DNA from: Sulfuricaulis sp040901545
GTDB taxonomy: Bacteria; Pseudomonadota; Gammaproteobacteria; Acidiferrobacterales; Sulfurifustaceae
Reading direction: 5' to 3'
Assembly (NCBI RefSeq): GCF_040901545.1
Contig: NZ_JBBDYL010000050.1
Coordinates: 19,572-83,571 of the forward strand
DNA: 64,000 nt
Every line of letters starts with the position of its first letter. Within the stretch, counting starts at the first letter, position 1. The notes below the pieces were generated by a model, which was not told where the DNA came from, did not search any database, and saw nothing but the letters and a program-made list of their open reading frames with translations. Positions 32,025-41,124 of the stretch are shown in pieces. The translations under genes and the position numbers were made by a program.

Positions 32025-34211
32025 ATGAGCACAAGCGTGGATCAAACTGTAATAAGTGTCGCGCCGTTGCCGCGATACCGCGAGATTTTGCTGGCGGTCG
32101 ATTCCTCCGATCACGCCAATCGGGGTGTCGAGGACGGAATCGCACTGGCGCAGCTGTCGGGTGCCCGCGTTACCGCCGCGCATGTTTATGCGGCGAAGAT
32201 GCACGATATGCGATTTCGGCAGATGGAAGGGGGGCTGCCCGAGCGATTTCGCGAGGAGCAGGAACTCGAACGTCAGCGTGACGTGCACAACGACTTGATC
32301 ACGCGCGGGCTGTCGATCATCGCCGATTCCTATTTGGATCAGGTGAATCGCGCCTGTAACACCGCCGGGCTGAGATTTGTCCGCCGCAACCTGGAAGGCA
32401 AGAACTATCGTCAACTTTCCAAGGAAGCCAACAGCGGGAGTTACGATCTCCTGGTGCTGGGTGCGTTGGGCCTGGGCGCGGTCGCCGAATCGCGCCTCGG
32501 CACCGTGTGCGAGCGGGTGGTGCGCCGAGCCGGCATCGATACCCTGGTAATCAAGTCCCCGGCGCAACGTATCGCCGCGGGCCCGATTGCGGTCGCTATC
32601 GACGGTTCGGCGCGCGCCTATGGCGGGTTGCTGACCGCGCTCGCGCTGGCCCAAGAATGGCAAGTGCCGGTGCACGTGGTCTCGGCCTTCGATCCCTACT
32701 ATCACTACGTGGCATTCAATCGGATCGCGGGCGTGCTTTCCGAAGAGGCGGGAAAAGTATTTCGCTTCAAGGAGCAGGAACGGCTGCACGAGGAGATCAT
32801 CGACTCCGGGCTGGCGAAAATTTACGCGGGCCATCTGCAGATCGCCCGCGACATCGCCGCCGACTACGCGATCCCGATCGAGACCAAGCTGCTCGACGGC
32901 AAACCGTACGACGTCATCGGGCGCTACCTGCGCGATTTGCATCCGTCGTTGCTGGTCATCGGCAAGCTCGGTATTCACGCCGATCCCGAACTGGACATCG
33001 GCGGAAACGCGGAGAACCTGTTGCGCAACGCGCCGTGCGCGGTGCTGCTCAGCCAGCGCGAGTTCATACCGCGGGTGGAACGCATTGCCGAGGTCACCGT
33101 GTCCTGGACGCACGAGGCGCGGGAACGCGTGCAGCGCGCGCCGAGCTTCGTGCAGAACATGGCGCGCATGGCGATCCTGCGTTACGCGCAGGAGCGCGGC
33201 CATACGGTGATCACCGAACGCATCGTCGAGGAGGCCACAGCCGCGTTGATGCCCGTGCGCGCGGAACAGGCCATGGCGGAAATCGTCGCCGCGCACGACG
33301 CGGGTGAACTGCGCCGCGGCGAGGTTGCGGCGGCCATGGCATGGTCCGAGGCGGCGCAGACGCAGCTCAATGAGATCGGCGATGCGTCACTGCGCGACAA
33401 CGTGCGACTGCGGTCGGAGAAAAAAGCCCGCGGCGAGCGCGCGGCGGCGGTAGCGCCCGCGCATGTGGCCGCCTTCCTCGATAGCGCGGCCGCGCCATGC
33501 GCCACGGAACCTGAGCGCGATCCGGCATCCGGTCCGGACTCGCTGCATTGGGACGCGGGCGCGCTTGCCCGTCTGGCGCGAGTGCCCGAAGGCTTCATGC
33601 GCGAGGCCTCCCGGCAGCGTATCGAAAGCCACGCGCGGCAGCAGGGCGCGAACACCGTGACTCTCGATCTCGCCGAGCGCGGTCTCGCGATCGCCCGAGC
33701 GGTCATGGCCGAAGAGGTGGCCGCGGATGACGGTGATGTCGCCGCACCGAAATCGCAACGGCGTAAATGTCCCTGCTCCCAAACGGTCAGCCCTTTGCCC
33801 GCCGAAGTGACAGATGCTCCCGCACCCGCATGGACGGCGGAGGCCGCGGCTAGACTCCAGGAAGTTCCGGCGGGTTTCTGTCGTACGCTGACGGAGCGCG
33901 CCGTCGATACGCTCGCGTTGCAAAACAATCTGCATCACGTCGATATCGAGTTCATGGAGCAGGTGCTGAAGGTGTTCAAGAACGGCTCCCGGTCCGTGGC
34001 GACCACCATGTCCTGGGAAGCAGACGCCCGCGCGCGCATCGAGCGTGCGCCCGACGCCGTGCGCGGCATGCTGATAAAGGAGATCGAAACCTGGGCCCGC
34101 CGCCACGGTCTCGCGGAAGTCGATGAGCGTGCCGTGCGCGCCATCAAGCGCGAATGGCAGGCGCGCGGCGTGTTCCACCTCGAACCCGGCGATCCACGCG
34201 GTGACGCCTGA
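32025..34211 (+). CDS. Universal stress protein with four PCP_red domains
   Basis: A 728-residue protein. Residues about 15-345 hold two Usp-like domains (ILLAVDSSDHANRGVEDGI; IAVAIDGSARAYGGLL; LVIGKLG). From about 360 on, four PCP_red domains occur, the helical module at the C-terminus of protochlorophyllide-reductase subunit BchB: VSWTHEARERVQRAPSFVQ, LHWDAGALARLARVPEGFM, PAWTAEAAARLQEVPAGF and MSWEADARARIERAPDAV. Between them are less conserved linkers. PCP_red is found with tetrapyrroles, so a chaperone or carrier for a porphyrin intermediate is a reasonable guess. It is followed 4 bases later by the radical SAM gene. Confidence 0.8.
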   Translation: MSTSVDQTVISVAPLPRYREILLAVDSSDHANRGVEDGIALAQLSGARVTAAHVYAAKMHDMRFRQMEGGLPERFREEQELERQRDVHNDLITRGLSIIADSYLDQVNRACNTAGLRFVRRNLEGKNYRQLSKEANSGSYDLLVLGALGLGAVAESRLGTVCERVVRRAGIDTLVIKSPAQRIAAGPIAVAIDGSARAYGGLLTALALAQEWQVPVHVVSAFDPYYHYVAFNRIAGVLSEEAGKVFRFKEQERLHEEIIDSGLAKIYAGHLQIARDIAADYAIPIETKLLDGKPYDVIGRYLRDLHPSLLVIGKLGIHADPELDIGGNAENLLRNAPCAVLLSQREFIPRVERIAEVTVSWTHEARERVQRAPSFVQNMARMAILRYAQERGHTVITERIVEEATAALMPVRAEQAMAEIVAAHDAGELRRGEVAAAMAWSEAAQTQLNEIGDASLRDNVRLRSEKKARGERAAAVAPAHVAAFLDSAAAPCATEPERDPASGPDSLHWDAGALARLARVPEGFMREASRQRIESHARQQGANTVTLDLAERGLAIARAVMAEEVAADDGDVAAPKSQRRKCPCSQTVSPLPAEVTDAPAPAWTAEAAARLQEVPAGFCRTLTERAVDTLALQNNLHHVDIEFMEQVLKVFKNGSRSVATTMSWEADARARIERAPDAVRGMLIKEIETWARRHGLAEVDERAVRAIKREWQARGVFHLEPGDPRGDA

Positions 34212-34215
34212 TTTC

Positions 34216-35517
34216 ATGCCTGACGCTGCGCACGATCTGTCGCTGCTCGCGATCAACCTGACGCGGCGCTGCAACCTGGCTTGCGCGCACTGCTATCTCG
34301 ATGCACAGACCTTACGCCAGGGTGACGGCGACGAATTAAGCACCGCGGAAGTGCAGGCGTTGCTCGACGATGTCGCCACGCTGGCACACGGCACCATGGT
34401 GGTGCTCACCGGCGGCGAGCCGTTGCTGCGCAAGGATCTTGAGCCGCTCATCCGGCATGGCTCCGCCTTGGGGCTGCCGATGGTGGTTGGCACCAACGCC
34501 GTGTTGCTCAGCGAACGCCGGGTGCGCTCGCTCAAAAGCGCGGGGGTATTGGGTTTGGGCATCAGCCTGGATTCGCTGGATCCGGCGTGTCACGACCGGT
34601 TCCGCGGCCAACCAGGCGCATGGGCGAAAACCATGGCGGGTATCGAGCGCTGCCGTCGCAACGGCGTGGATTTCCAATTGCATTTTTCGGTAACGGATGC
34701 CAACGCGCACGAGTTGCCCGCGATGGTCGAGTTTGCGCAGAGTTGCGGGGCGCGCTCGCTCAACGTGTTTTTCCTGGTGTGCGTGGGGCGCGCGCAATCG
34801 GTTATGGCCCTTGCCCCGCAGCGCTACGAAGAACTGCTGGCCGACTTGATACGGCTGCAGGCCGGCTACCCGGGGCTCATCGTGCGCCCGCGCTGCGCGC
34901 CGCACTACAAGCGCATTGCACATCAGCTGCAGCCGCAGGCGGCAATCAACCGGATCAGCGGGCGCGAAGGCGATGGCTGCATCGCGGGCATTCACTATGC
35001 GCGCGTGAACCATCGTGGTGGCGTAACCGCGTGCCCCTACATTGAACAGGAAGTCGGCAATATCCGCGCTTCCACGTTGAGCACGCTGTGGGCAAATGCC
35101 GCGGATTTCGCCCGACTGCGCTCGCCCGCGCTCACAGGCAAATGCGGCGCCTGCGAATACCGAATGCTGTGCGGAGGCTGTCGCGCGCGTCCGCTCGCCA
35201 ACGGGGGCGGATTGATGGATGCCGATGATCTGTGCGCGTACGAACCGCAAGGACGCGCGCTCGTGCGCCCCATGGTCAATCTAGTTAACGCTGCTCCGCA
35301 CTGGAGTCCCGAGGCTGAGCAGCGCCTTTCCCGCGTGCCCGATTTTCTGCGCCCGATGGTGAAAAAGCGCGCCGAGGCCCACGTGAGCGGTTTGGGCGAA
35401 AACCGGGTCACCGTCCGGCACCTGTCGGACCTGTCCGCCGCGCGTTTCGGACCCGCCGGGCCGCCGAAGTTTTTCGTGGATGGAGCGCGGCCGACACGGG
35501 AGTCGGAAAAAGCATGA
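34216..35517 (+). CDS. Radical SAM/SPASM protein (NirJ/AhbD-like) with a C-terminal PCP_red domain
   Basis: A 433-residue radical SAM enzyme. The cluster motif is RRCNLACAHCYLDA (CX3CX2C); GGEPLLRKDLEP follows. The C-terminal auxiliary-cluster cysteines are in GCIAGIHYARVNHRG, TACPYIEQEVGN and CGACEYRMLCGGCRARP. This arrangement matches the NirJ/AhbD group that modifies haem d1 or sirohaem side chains. A PCP_red domain (PHWSPEAEQRLSRVPDFL) forms the tail, as in the preceding protein. ATG 34216 is preferred over an upstream GTG inside the previous gene. It overlaps the oxidase gene by ATGA. Confidence 0.82.
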   Translation: MPDAAHDLSLLAINLTRRCNLACAHCYLDAQTLRQGDGDELSTAEVQALLDDVATLAHGTMVVLTGGEPLLRKDLEPLIRHGSALGLPMVVGTNAVLLSERRVRSLKSAGVLGLGISLDSLDPACHDRFRGQPGAWAKTMAGIERCRRNGVDFQLHFSVTDANAHELPAMVEFAQSCGARSLNVFFLVCVGRAQSVMALAPQRYEELLADLIRLQAGYPGLIVRPRCAPHYKRIAHQLQPQAAINRISGREGDGCIAGIHYARVNHRGGVTACPYIEQEVGNIRASTLSTLWANAADFARLRSPALTGKCGACEYRMLCGGCRARPLANGGGLMDADDLCAYEPQGRALVRPMVNLVNAAPHWSPEAEQRLSRVPDFLRPMVKKRAEAHVSGLGENRVTVRHLSDLSAARFGPAGPPKFFVDGARPTRESEKA

Positions 35518-36950
35518 GCGAATTGGACGCACTGGTCGTCGGCGGTGGAATTTCCGGGCTTGCGATCGCCCATTGCCTGGCACGCTCCGGACTTACAGTG
35601 GAAGTATGGGAAGGTAACGAGCACGTGGGCGGCAAAATACAGACTATCGCGAAGGACGGTTACCGCTTGGAAAGCGCCGCCTCCATGGTGGTGAATTTTC
35701 ACTCGGAAGTGGATCAGTTCCTGCGTACCGCGGGGCTCGAAGCCAGTAAACGTGCGCGCGCGCCGATGGCGACGCGCTACGTGGTCGATGCGGACCGGTT
35801 GGCCGAGGTGCCAACGGGGCTCGGCGAGATGCTGCGAACACCGTTACTCAGCACCTCGGGCAAACTGCGGTTGCTGGCCGAGCCGCTGGTGCCACGCGGC
35901 CGCAATCCTCACGAGAGCGTTGCCGAGTTCGTGACTCGCCGGCTGGGAAAAGAGTTTCTTGAAAAAGTGTTCGAGCCCTACGTGGCCGGACCGCTCGCGA
36001 GCGACGTGGATCGCGCTGAAGCGCTTGCGACCATGCCGAAGCTGACCGCGCTTGAGAAGCGCTACGGCAGCCTGGCGCTCGGCGCCCTTTTGCGAAAGGT
36101 CTGGCGTCGCGGGAGCGGTGGGCGTCCGGATGTTTTCTCCTTTGCCGGCGGTATGACGACGCTGGTTGAAATTCTGGCGCGCCAAGGCGGCTTCCGCGTG
36201 CGCAACCAGCTACGGGTCAGCGAGGTGTGGCCGGTCAGCGGGGGCTGGATGGCCCGAGGTGTCATGGGAGATACACCACGCACGGCATTCTCCAAGCATC
36301 TCGTATTGAGCATACCGCCGGATGCCGCGGCAGAATTGGTCGGTGGTTTGGACGCCGAGCTTGCCCGGCTGTTACGCCTGATCGAGTTTGCACCCGTCAA
36401 TGTCGTGCATACAGGTTTCAATCGATCACGGATCAGGCACCCGCTCAATGGCAGCGGATTCCTGGTACCCCGGCATAGCCGCTTCGCGCCCAACGGATGT
36501 TTGTGGATCAGCAGCTTGTTTCCCGAACACGCCCCGGAAGGCCAGGTCTTATTCAGTAGTTACCTCGGCGGGGCCCGGAATCCGGCCGCGGCAGGTTGGG
36601 ACGCCACGCGCAGCCTGGATGCGGTAATGCACATGCTACGTGCTCTGTTGGGAATCAAAGTGGAGCCGGACATGTTGCATATAAAATCTCATGCGCGCGC
36701 CTTGCCGCTTTACCACGGCGCCTATTCGCAGCTGCTGACGGCCATCGACCGGCGCTTGAAGGTTTTGCCTGGCCTTTACCTGGAAGCCAACTACAAGGGC
36801 GGTGTTTCAGTGCGTGATCGGATACGGTGTGCCGATCTGGCGGCAACCCGCATCCTGCGGCATCGAGAGCGGCTGTCGCGGAAGAGCCCTTCCTCACAGC
36901 TATCGGGGGGCGCACAAAATATCGTCCCCGCGTCAGCCACGGTTCGCTGA
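35514..36950 (+). CDS. HemY-like protoporphyrinogen oxidase family flavoprotein
   Basis: A 478-residue FAD enzyme. The dinucleotide-binding motif is VVGGGISGLAIAHCLARSG, followed by EGNEHVGGKIQT and GYRLESAASMV. The C-terminal FAD segment is LYLEANYKGGVSVRDRI. Overall it matches oxygen-dependent protoporphyrinogen/coproporphyrinogen oxidases (HemY type) and related amine-oxidase-fold proteins. In this operon it would act on the same tetrapyrrole as the radical SAM protein. It is translationally coupled to that gene, the start codon overlapping its stop. Confidence 0.85.
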   Translation: MSELDALVVGGGISGLAIAHCLARSGLTVEVWEGNEHVGGKIQTIAKDGYRLESAASMVVNFHSEVDQFLRTAGLEASKRARAPMATRYVVDADRLAEVPTGLGEMLRTPLLSTSGKLRLLAEPLVPRGRNPHESVAEFVTRRLGKEFLEKVFEPYVAGPLASDVDRAEALATMPKLTALEKRYGSLALGALLRKVWRRGSGGRPDVFSFAGGMTTLVEILARQGGFRVRNQLRVSEVWPVSGGWMARGVMGDTPRTAFSKHLVLSIPPDAAAELVGGLDAELARLLRLIEFAPVNVVHTGFNRSRIRHPLNGSGFLVPRHSRFAPNGCLWISSLFPEHAPEGQVLFSSYLGGARNPAAAGWDATRSLDAVMHMLRALLGIKVEPDMLHIKSHARALPLYHGAYSQLLTAIDRRLKVLPGLYLEANYKGGVSVRDRIRCADLAATRILRHRERLSRKSPSSQLSGGAQNIVPASATVR

Positions 36951-36958
36951 GCTCTTCG

Positions 36959-37291
36959 ATGCACGATAAACCAGCGCTCGCCGAGCCGACCGGACCGGGA
37001 TTTCACCCGGTACCCCTCGTTTTGGTTGTGCTCGCGGCGTTGCTGCTCGTCTCCTTTGCCGGCAGTTGGTACGCCGGACATGTATCTCTGCCACGTTACT
37101 GCCAACAACTTGAGATCGTGTTGCCTCGGCTGGCTGCGATCATTACCGAAAACAGACCGGCCGGGGAGCAGGCGCTGCGCGATTACGTCGTAGCCGCGAA
37201 GCTCGAATTTCTCGTGCCGCGCGCCGCCGATGAGTCGCTCGATGCTTACCTGCTGCGCCTACGGCGCCGACTGGAGCAGCAGTGTCGTTAG
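36959..37291 (+). CDS. Small membrane protein, last gene of the tetrapyrrole-type operon
   Basis: A 110-residue protein with one transmembrane helix (VPLVLVVLAALLLVSFAGSW, residues about 17-37) and a soluble, helical C-terminal part with two Cys residues (RYCQQLEIVLPRLA and EQQCR). It starts 8 bases after the oxidase stop. No domain is recognised. Its place in the operon suggests a membrane partner of the tetrapyrrole enzymes. Confidence 0.65.
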   Translation: MHDKPALAEPTGPGFHPVPLVLVVLAALLLVSFAGSWYAGHVSLPRYCQQLEIVLPRLAAIITENRPAGEQALRDYVVAAKLEFLVPRAADESLDAYLLRLRRRLEQQCR

Positions 37292-37495
37292 TGCAACTCG
37301 AAGAAGCCGCAGAACCGGTCTGCACGCGCCGCGCCGACGCGTGCCCTAGCCGGCGGCACCTACGATCGAATTCCCATGGGTTTATGCGAGCCCATTTGGG
37401 GCCGAAACTAACAGCGGCCGGCCAGGATCAGCAATTGATTGAGTCGCCCTATTTGGCTGATTTGCCGAAAAAAATAGCTGTTTTTAGGAGTGAAT

Positions 37496-37509
37496 TTGAC
37501 GCAAATCAA
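37496..37509. promoter_or_regulatory. FNR/ANR-type box
   Basis: TTGAC-GCAA-ATCAA matches the FNR consensus TTGAT-N4-ATCAA at 9 of 10 positions, 133 bases before the first cytochrome gene. It suggests oxygen-responsive control; binding is not proven. Confidence 0.5.
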
Positions 37510-37553
37510 AGTTAATCATTGCATTTCTCGCTATATCTGACGGTAAAATGTGT

Positions 37554-37571
37554 TTGGGAAATATATCCCAA
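37554..37571. promoter_or_regulatory. Inverted repeat in the cytochrome promoter
   Basis: TTGGGA-AATATA-TCCCAA, 70 bases before GTG 37642. The regulator is unknown. Confidence 0.4.
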
Positions 37572-37641
37572 GGGGATTGAAAAATATTTTTTAATCTTTT
37601 CTTTGTTTTTTTTCTGATCCATTGCAACGAGGGGCACGACC

Positions 37642-39405
37642 GTGGAAAGACACACTCTCAATGCTGGCTTCGCGCAGGCGAATGGAACTTCAGCCAGCCG
37701 TAAGTCGGGCAACATTGCCCAGAGAGGGATTGAGCGGGTTCTACTCGCAGTACTTCTTAGCGCGGTCGTCATGGCGGCGGGCGGTTGTAGTGGAGATTCG
37801 GGTACGAATCCCGTGCCCGGTGGCAGCCAAAGCACGACCCTGCAACAATTTACGGTGGACCAGACGGGTGGAACGGTAGCCTACCGGTCTCCTATCCAAG
37901 ACGTAACGGTAACCCTCACTATTCCTCCCGGGGCGCTTAACGGCAGCACCGTCATCACCGTCGATCATGCGCAGAATTTCCCCGCCGCATCGGGGCTCGT
38001 GACGGGCGCCGTCTTCGACTTCGGACCGGATGGACTGATATTCAATATTCCAGTCGAACTTAGCTTTGCCTACGGTGCCAGCATCATCGGCGGTCTCACG
38101 GAAACTGATCTTCGAATTCATCAAGCCAACGCTACCAGCTGGACGCCCCTTCTCGGTTCACCAGACACCGCGAACAATATCGTCAGCACGACAATTAACG
38201 GATTCAGCATTTTTGGTCTAAAGACTATTCCCGCGACGGGTGGCACTCCGCCTCCCAGTGGTGGTGTAGGAACAGATACCTGGGCGACGATTCAGGCCGA
38301 TATACTCCAGGTGCGTTGCGTGCTCTGTCACAACAATACCCCCAGTGCGCCGTTGGGCCTGTCGTGGGAGGCGGATCAGTTTGACACGGTGGTCACCAAC
38401 GGGCGGATCAGCAGCGAGATTCCCTCCCTGAAGATCATTGAACTGGGCAACAGCGCGGCCAGTTATATGGTCTGGAAAATCAACGGGCAGGGACCTGCCG
38501 GGCAAGCGATCGTGGGCCTGCGCATGCCGGCGTCAGGACCGCCGTTCCTGGCTCAGGCGGACATCGACCGTATCACCGCGTGGATCGATGCCGGCGCACC
38601 CGGTACCGGTGGTGGCACTCCCGACGGTGGCGGCGATCCCGGCGGTGGCGGTACTCCCGGCGACGGTGGCACAACGGATCCCACGTCGATCATCCCCACA
38701 TGGTTTGGCGTGCAGGCCAACATCCTGCAGCCGTTCTGCACCGGATGCCACGGCGGCCCCAGTCCACTGGCAGGGCTTTCCTGGGAGGTCGACCAGTACA
38801 ACACGATTGTTACCAACGGGCGCTTGAGCACGGAAATCACCAGCCTGCGTGAGGTCCAGCCGAGCAATCCGGATGCAAGCTACATGATGTGGAAACTGCG
38901 CGGGCAGGGACCTGCCGGGCAAGCGATCGTGGGCGTGCGCATGCCGGCCACCGGCATTCCGCTCGATCCGGCGCTTATTAACGTGATCGAGCAGTGGATT
39001 AGCAACGGCGCGCCGCTCGGCGATCCCGCCGATGCTGATTCCGGCGGCTCGAGCACCCCGACCTTTCCGGTCGGGTCCTGGATGTATGTGTGGACCGAGT
39101 CGTTGCAAGTCTGCACTTTGTGTCACAGCCGTACGCCCTCCAGCCCGCGTTGTGGAACGGATTTCGAATGTCCCCCCAAGGACGTGGTGCTGACCGCGGA
39201 CAACTATAACGGCGTGGTCGACGACAAAGAGGTGCGGCCGTTCCGCCTCGACAACAGCAAGCTGTGGGAACGGGTCACCGACGATGATCCCGACAAGCGG
39301 ATGCCGTTTGGACTGCCACCGTTGAGTCAAAGACAGCTGGACATCATTCGTGATTGGATCAACAACGGCGCCCCATTCTGTCCTGCGGGCGAGGTTTGCC
39401 CATAG
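37642..39405 (+). CDS. Triple-CXXCH lipoprotein with ZU5-like N-terminal domain
   Basis: A 587-residue exported lipoprotein; the lipobox is MAAGGC (Cys about residue 49). Residues about 70-190 form a ZU5-like beta domain (GGTVAYRSPIQDVTVTLTIP). Three haem or Cys motifs follow: CVLCH, CTGCH and CTLCH, each at the head of a repeated module with SYMVWK and GQGPAGQAIVG. Gly-Thr-Pro-rich linkers separate the modules. The two central modules share a block of nearly 50 bases, indicating recent duplication or conversion. The start is GTG 37642 with GAGGGG upstream. Likely an electron carrier on the outer membrane. Confidence 0.75.
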   Translation: MERHTLNAGFAQANGTSASRKSGNIAQRGIERVLLAVLLSAVVMAAGGCSGDSGTNPVPGGSQSTTLQQFTVDQTGGTVAYRSPIQDVTVTLTIPPGALNGSTVITVDHAQNFPAASGLVTGAVFDFGPDGLIFNIPVELSFAYGASIIGGLTETDLRIHQANATSWTPLLGSPDTANNIVSTTINGFSIFGLKTIPATGGTPPPSGGVGTDTWATIQADILQVRCVLCHNNTPSAPLGLSWEADQFDTVVTNGRISSEIPSLKIIELGNSAASYMVWKINGQGPAGQAIVGLRMPASGPPFLAQADIDRITAWIDAGAPGTGGGTPDGGGDPGGGGTPGDGGTTDPTSIIPTWFGVQANILQPFCTGCHGGPSPLAGLSWEVDQYNTIVTNGRLSTEITSLREVQPSNPDASYMMWKLRGQGPAGQAIVGVRMPATGIPLDPALINVIEQWISNGAPLGDPADADSGGSSTPTFPVGSWMYVWTESLQVCTLCHSRTPSSPRCGTDFECPPKDVVLTADNYNGVVDDKEVRPFRLDNSKLWERVTDDDPDKRMPFGLPPLSQRQLDIIRDWINNGAPFCPAGEVCP

Positions 39406-39543
39406 GGAGAATCCATGCTGACGCGCATATTTCATAAGCCACACCGCGTGGTGCGCGTGCAGTTAAACCGGCACGCGGCTCCAGCTGCGCGCTGTCGTCC
39501 CACCGGCTTGAAAGAGATGCATGGATAAGGAAGGAGAAAAAAC

Positions 39544-40434
39544 TTGATCTCGGAATTCCGCCTTGTGATTGTTGCCGCGTTGTTCGTCTTGCCGCTGATA
39601 CCGGCGGCGGGATTTAGTCAGGAGCGGCCGATTAAGCCGACCGTCGAGACCCTGCAGGTAAAGGTGGATAGCCTGACCCGCAAGGCGCAACTGGAACGCG
39701 GCCGAGTGATTTACTTCCAGGCCTGTTCGCCCTGTCACGGAATCCGCGGTGACGGCCGAGGCCCGGCGGCCGCGGGCTTCGATCCCGCCCCGCGAAACTT
39801 CCGCCGGGGCGTTTATAAGTTCCGCACCACGGTAAGCGGCGCCCTGCCGCTGGACGAGGATCTGGAACGCACGGTGCGCGAGGGCCTCCCGGGTACGGAG
39901 ATGCCGCGCTGGAAAAACGTGTTGTCGGAGCACGATATCAAGACGGTGGTGCAATACGTCAAATCGTTTTCCCCGTATTTCGAAGATCCGAAGTCGCAGC
40001 CACTGCCGAGGGATATCGTACGAATTCCGGCGGAGCGACCGTTCGCACCGAGTGCCGCGTCCGTCGCAGCGGGGCGAAAGCTATTTATCGACCAGGACTG
40101 CGTAAAGTGTCATGGCAAATACGGTGCGGGCGATGGTGTGGAGGCCGACAAGCAGGTTGACGATTGGGACGTTCCCATCCGGCCGGCTAACTTGACCCTT
40201 CAACACTTTAAAACCGGCAAGCGCGATCGGGACATTTTTCGTATTTTCACCACGGGATTGAACGGCACGCCCATGCCGGCCTTCGACGAACTGACCGATG
40301 CACAACGCTGGCAACTCGTGGATTACATCAAGTCGCTGGAACAAAAGGGCTGGGTCTACTGGCTGTTCAAGGAAAATCCGAACCAGGTTCGACATCCCGA
40401 CCCCGTGGCGAAGGCTTCCGAGTCACGCAAATGA
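39544..40434 (+). CDS. Exported dihaem cytochrome c
   Basis: A 296-residue periplasmic protein with a signal peptide (residues about 1-26) and two cytochrome c domains. The first has CSPCHGIRGDGRGPAA and the axial Met region GLPGTEMPRW; the second has CVKCHGKYGAGDG and the axial Met in NGTPMPAF. It begins at TTG 39544, following GGAAGGAG. It belongs with the lipoprotein genes on either side as a soluble electron shuttle of this locus. Confidence 0.88.
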   Translation: MISEFRLVIVAALFVLPLIPAAGFSQERPIKPTVETLQVKVDSLTRKAQLERGRVIYFQACSPCHGIRGDGRGPAAAGFDPAPRNFRRGVYKFRTTVSGALPLDEDLERTVREGLPGTEMPRWKNVLSEHDIKTVVQYVKSFSPYFEDPKSQPLPRDIVRIPAERPFAPSAASVAAGRKLFIDQDCVKCHGKYGAGDGVEADKQVDDWDVPIRPANLTLQHFKTGKRDRDIFRIFTTGLNGTPMPAFDELTDAQRWQLVDYIKSLEQKGWVYWLFKENPNQVRHPDPVAKASESRK

Positions 40435-40468
40435 AATTCGAGCGGATCTGTAACACAGGAGTCACTCG

Positions 40469-40984
40469 ATGACGCGATCGCCGGAAACCACTCGAACAGT
40501 GTCGGCCCCCCTGCTTTTCGGTTTGATGGTCCTATTGATTACCGTTGGCTGTGGATCGGGCTCTGGTCAAGGACTCGACTTGGACGGCGGTTTGCCATCG
40601 CTATCCGTCGGCGGAGGAACGTCCGGGGGCGGCGCGGGTGCCAGCGGCAACCCCAATGCCACGCTGGCTTGGGTGCAAACCAACGTCTTTGGCGGAGTGT
40701 GCAGTCAGTGTCACATTGGAGCAGGGGCTCCGTTCGACGTGGATTGGAGTTCGCAGGCCAAGACCTGCGCCAACGTCGGACGCAGGAGCGCCGAGTTGCC
40801 CCAATTGATGGAGATCGCATCGGGAGATCTGGCAGCAAGTTATGTGATCTGGAAAGTCGAGGGCGCGGGTCCAAGCGGCGCGCCCATAGTCGGCGGCCGC
40901 ATGCCTCTCAGTAATCCCCCCCTTACCGCGGACACGATACAGAACATGCGCGACTGGATCGCCGATGGCGTCCCCGGCTGCTGA
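40469..40984 (+). CDS. Monohaem lipoprotein
   Basis: A 171-residue lipoprotein with lipobox TVGCGSGSG and one CXXCH (CSQCHIGAGAPFDVDW). The C-terminal module (LAASYVIWKVEGAGPSGAPI, GGRMPLSNPPL) is clearly related to the repeated modules of the 37642-39405 protein, so it is a single-module paralogue. It starts 34 bases after the dihaem cytochrome and is probably cotranscribed. Confidence 0.8.
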   Translation: MTRSPETTRTVSAPLLFGLMVLLITVGCGSGSGQGLDLDGGLPSLSVGGGTSGGGAGASGNPNATLAWVQTNVFGGVCSQCHIGAGAPFDVDWSSQAKTCANVGRRSAELPQLMEIASGDLAASYVIWKVEGAGPSGAPIVGGRMPLSNPPLTADTIQNMRDWIADGVPGC

Positions 40985-41124
40985 CGCCGCGGAAGCTTTC
41001 GCCAGGCCGGCGCTGGTTCGCGTGCCGCGGCGCGCCTTTGCAAGCATAACTTTTTTTGCCGGTCGGGTTCTTATCAATTGCGCAAAAACCAACAACATCT
41101 CCAACGCACAAGGCTGATCCAATC

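Larger units (their letters stand above)
37292..37641. other. Regulatory interval before the cytochrome locus
   Basis: 350 AT-rich bases with no gene. It contains an FNR-type box at 37496-37509 and an inverted repeat at 37554-37571, and it presumably carries the promoter of the lipoprotein gene at 37642. Confidence 0.6.

Noticed and set aside
40449..40466. A fourth SARP-type heptamer pair before the monohaem lipoprotein
   Set aside because: TGTAACA-N4-AGTCACT has 11-bp spacing but two mismatches, overlaps the ribosome-binding site and has no room for a -10 before the start codon.
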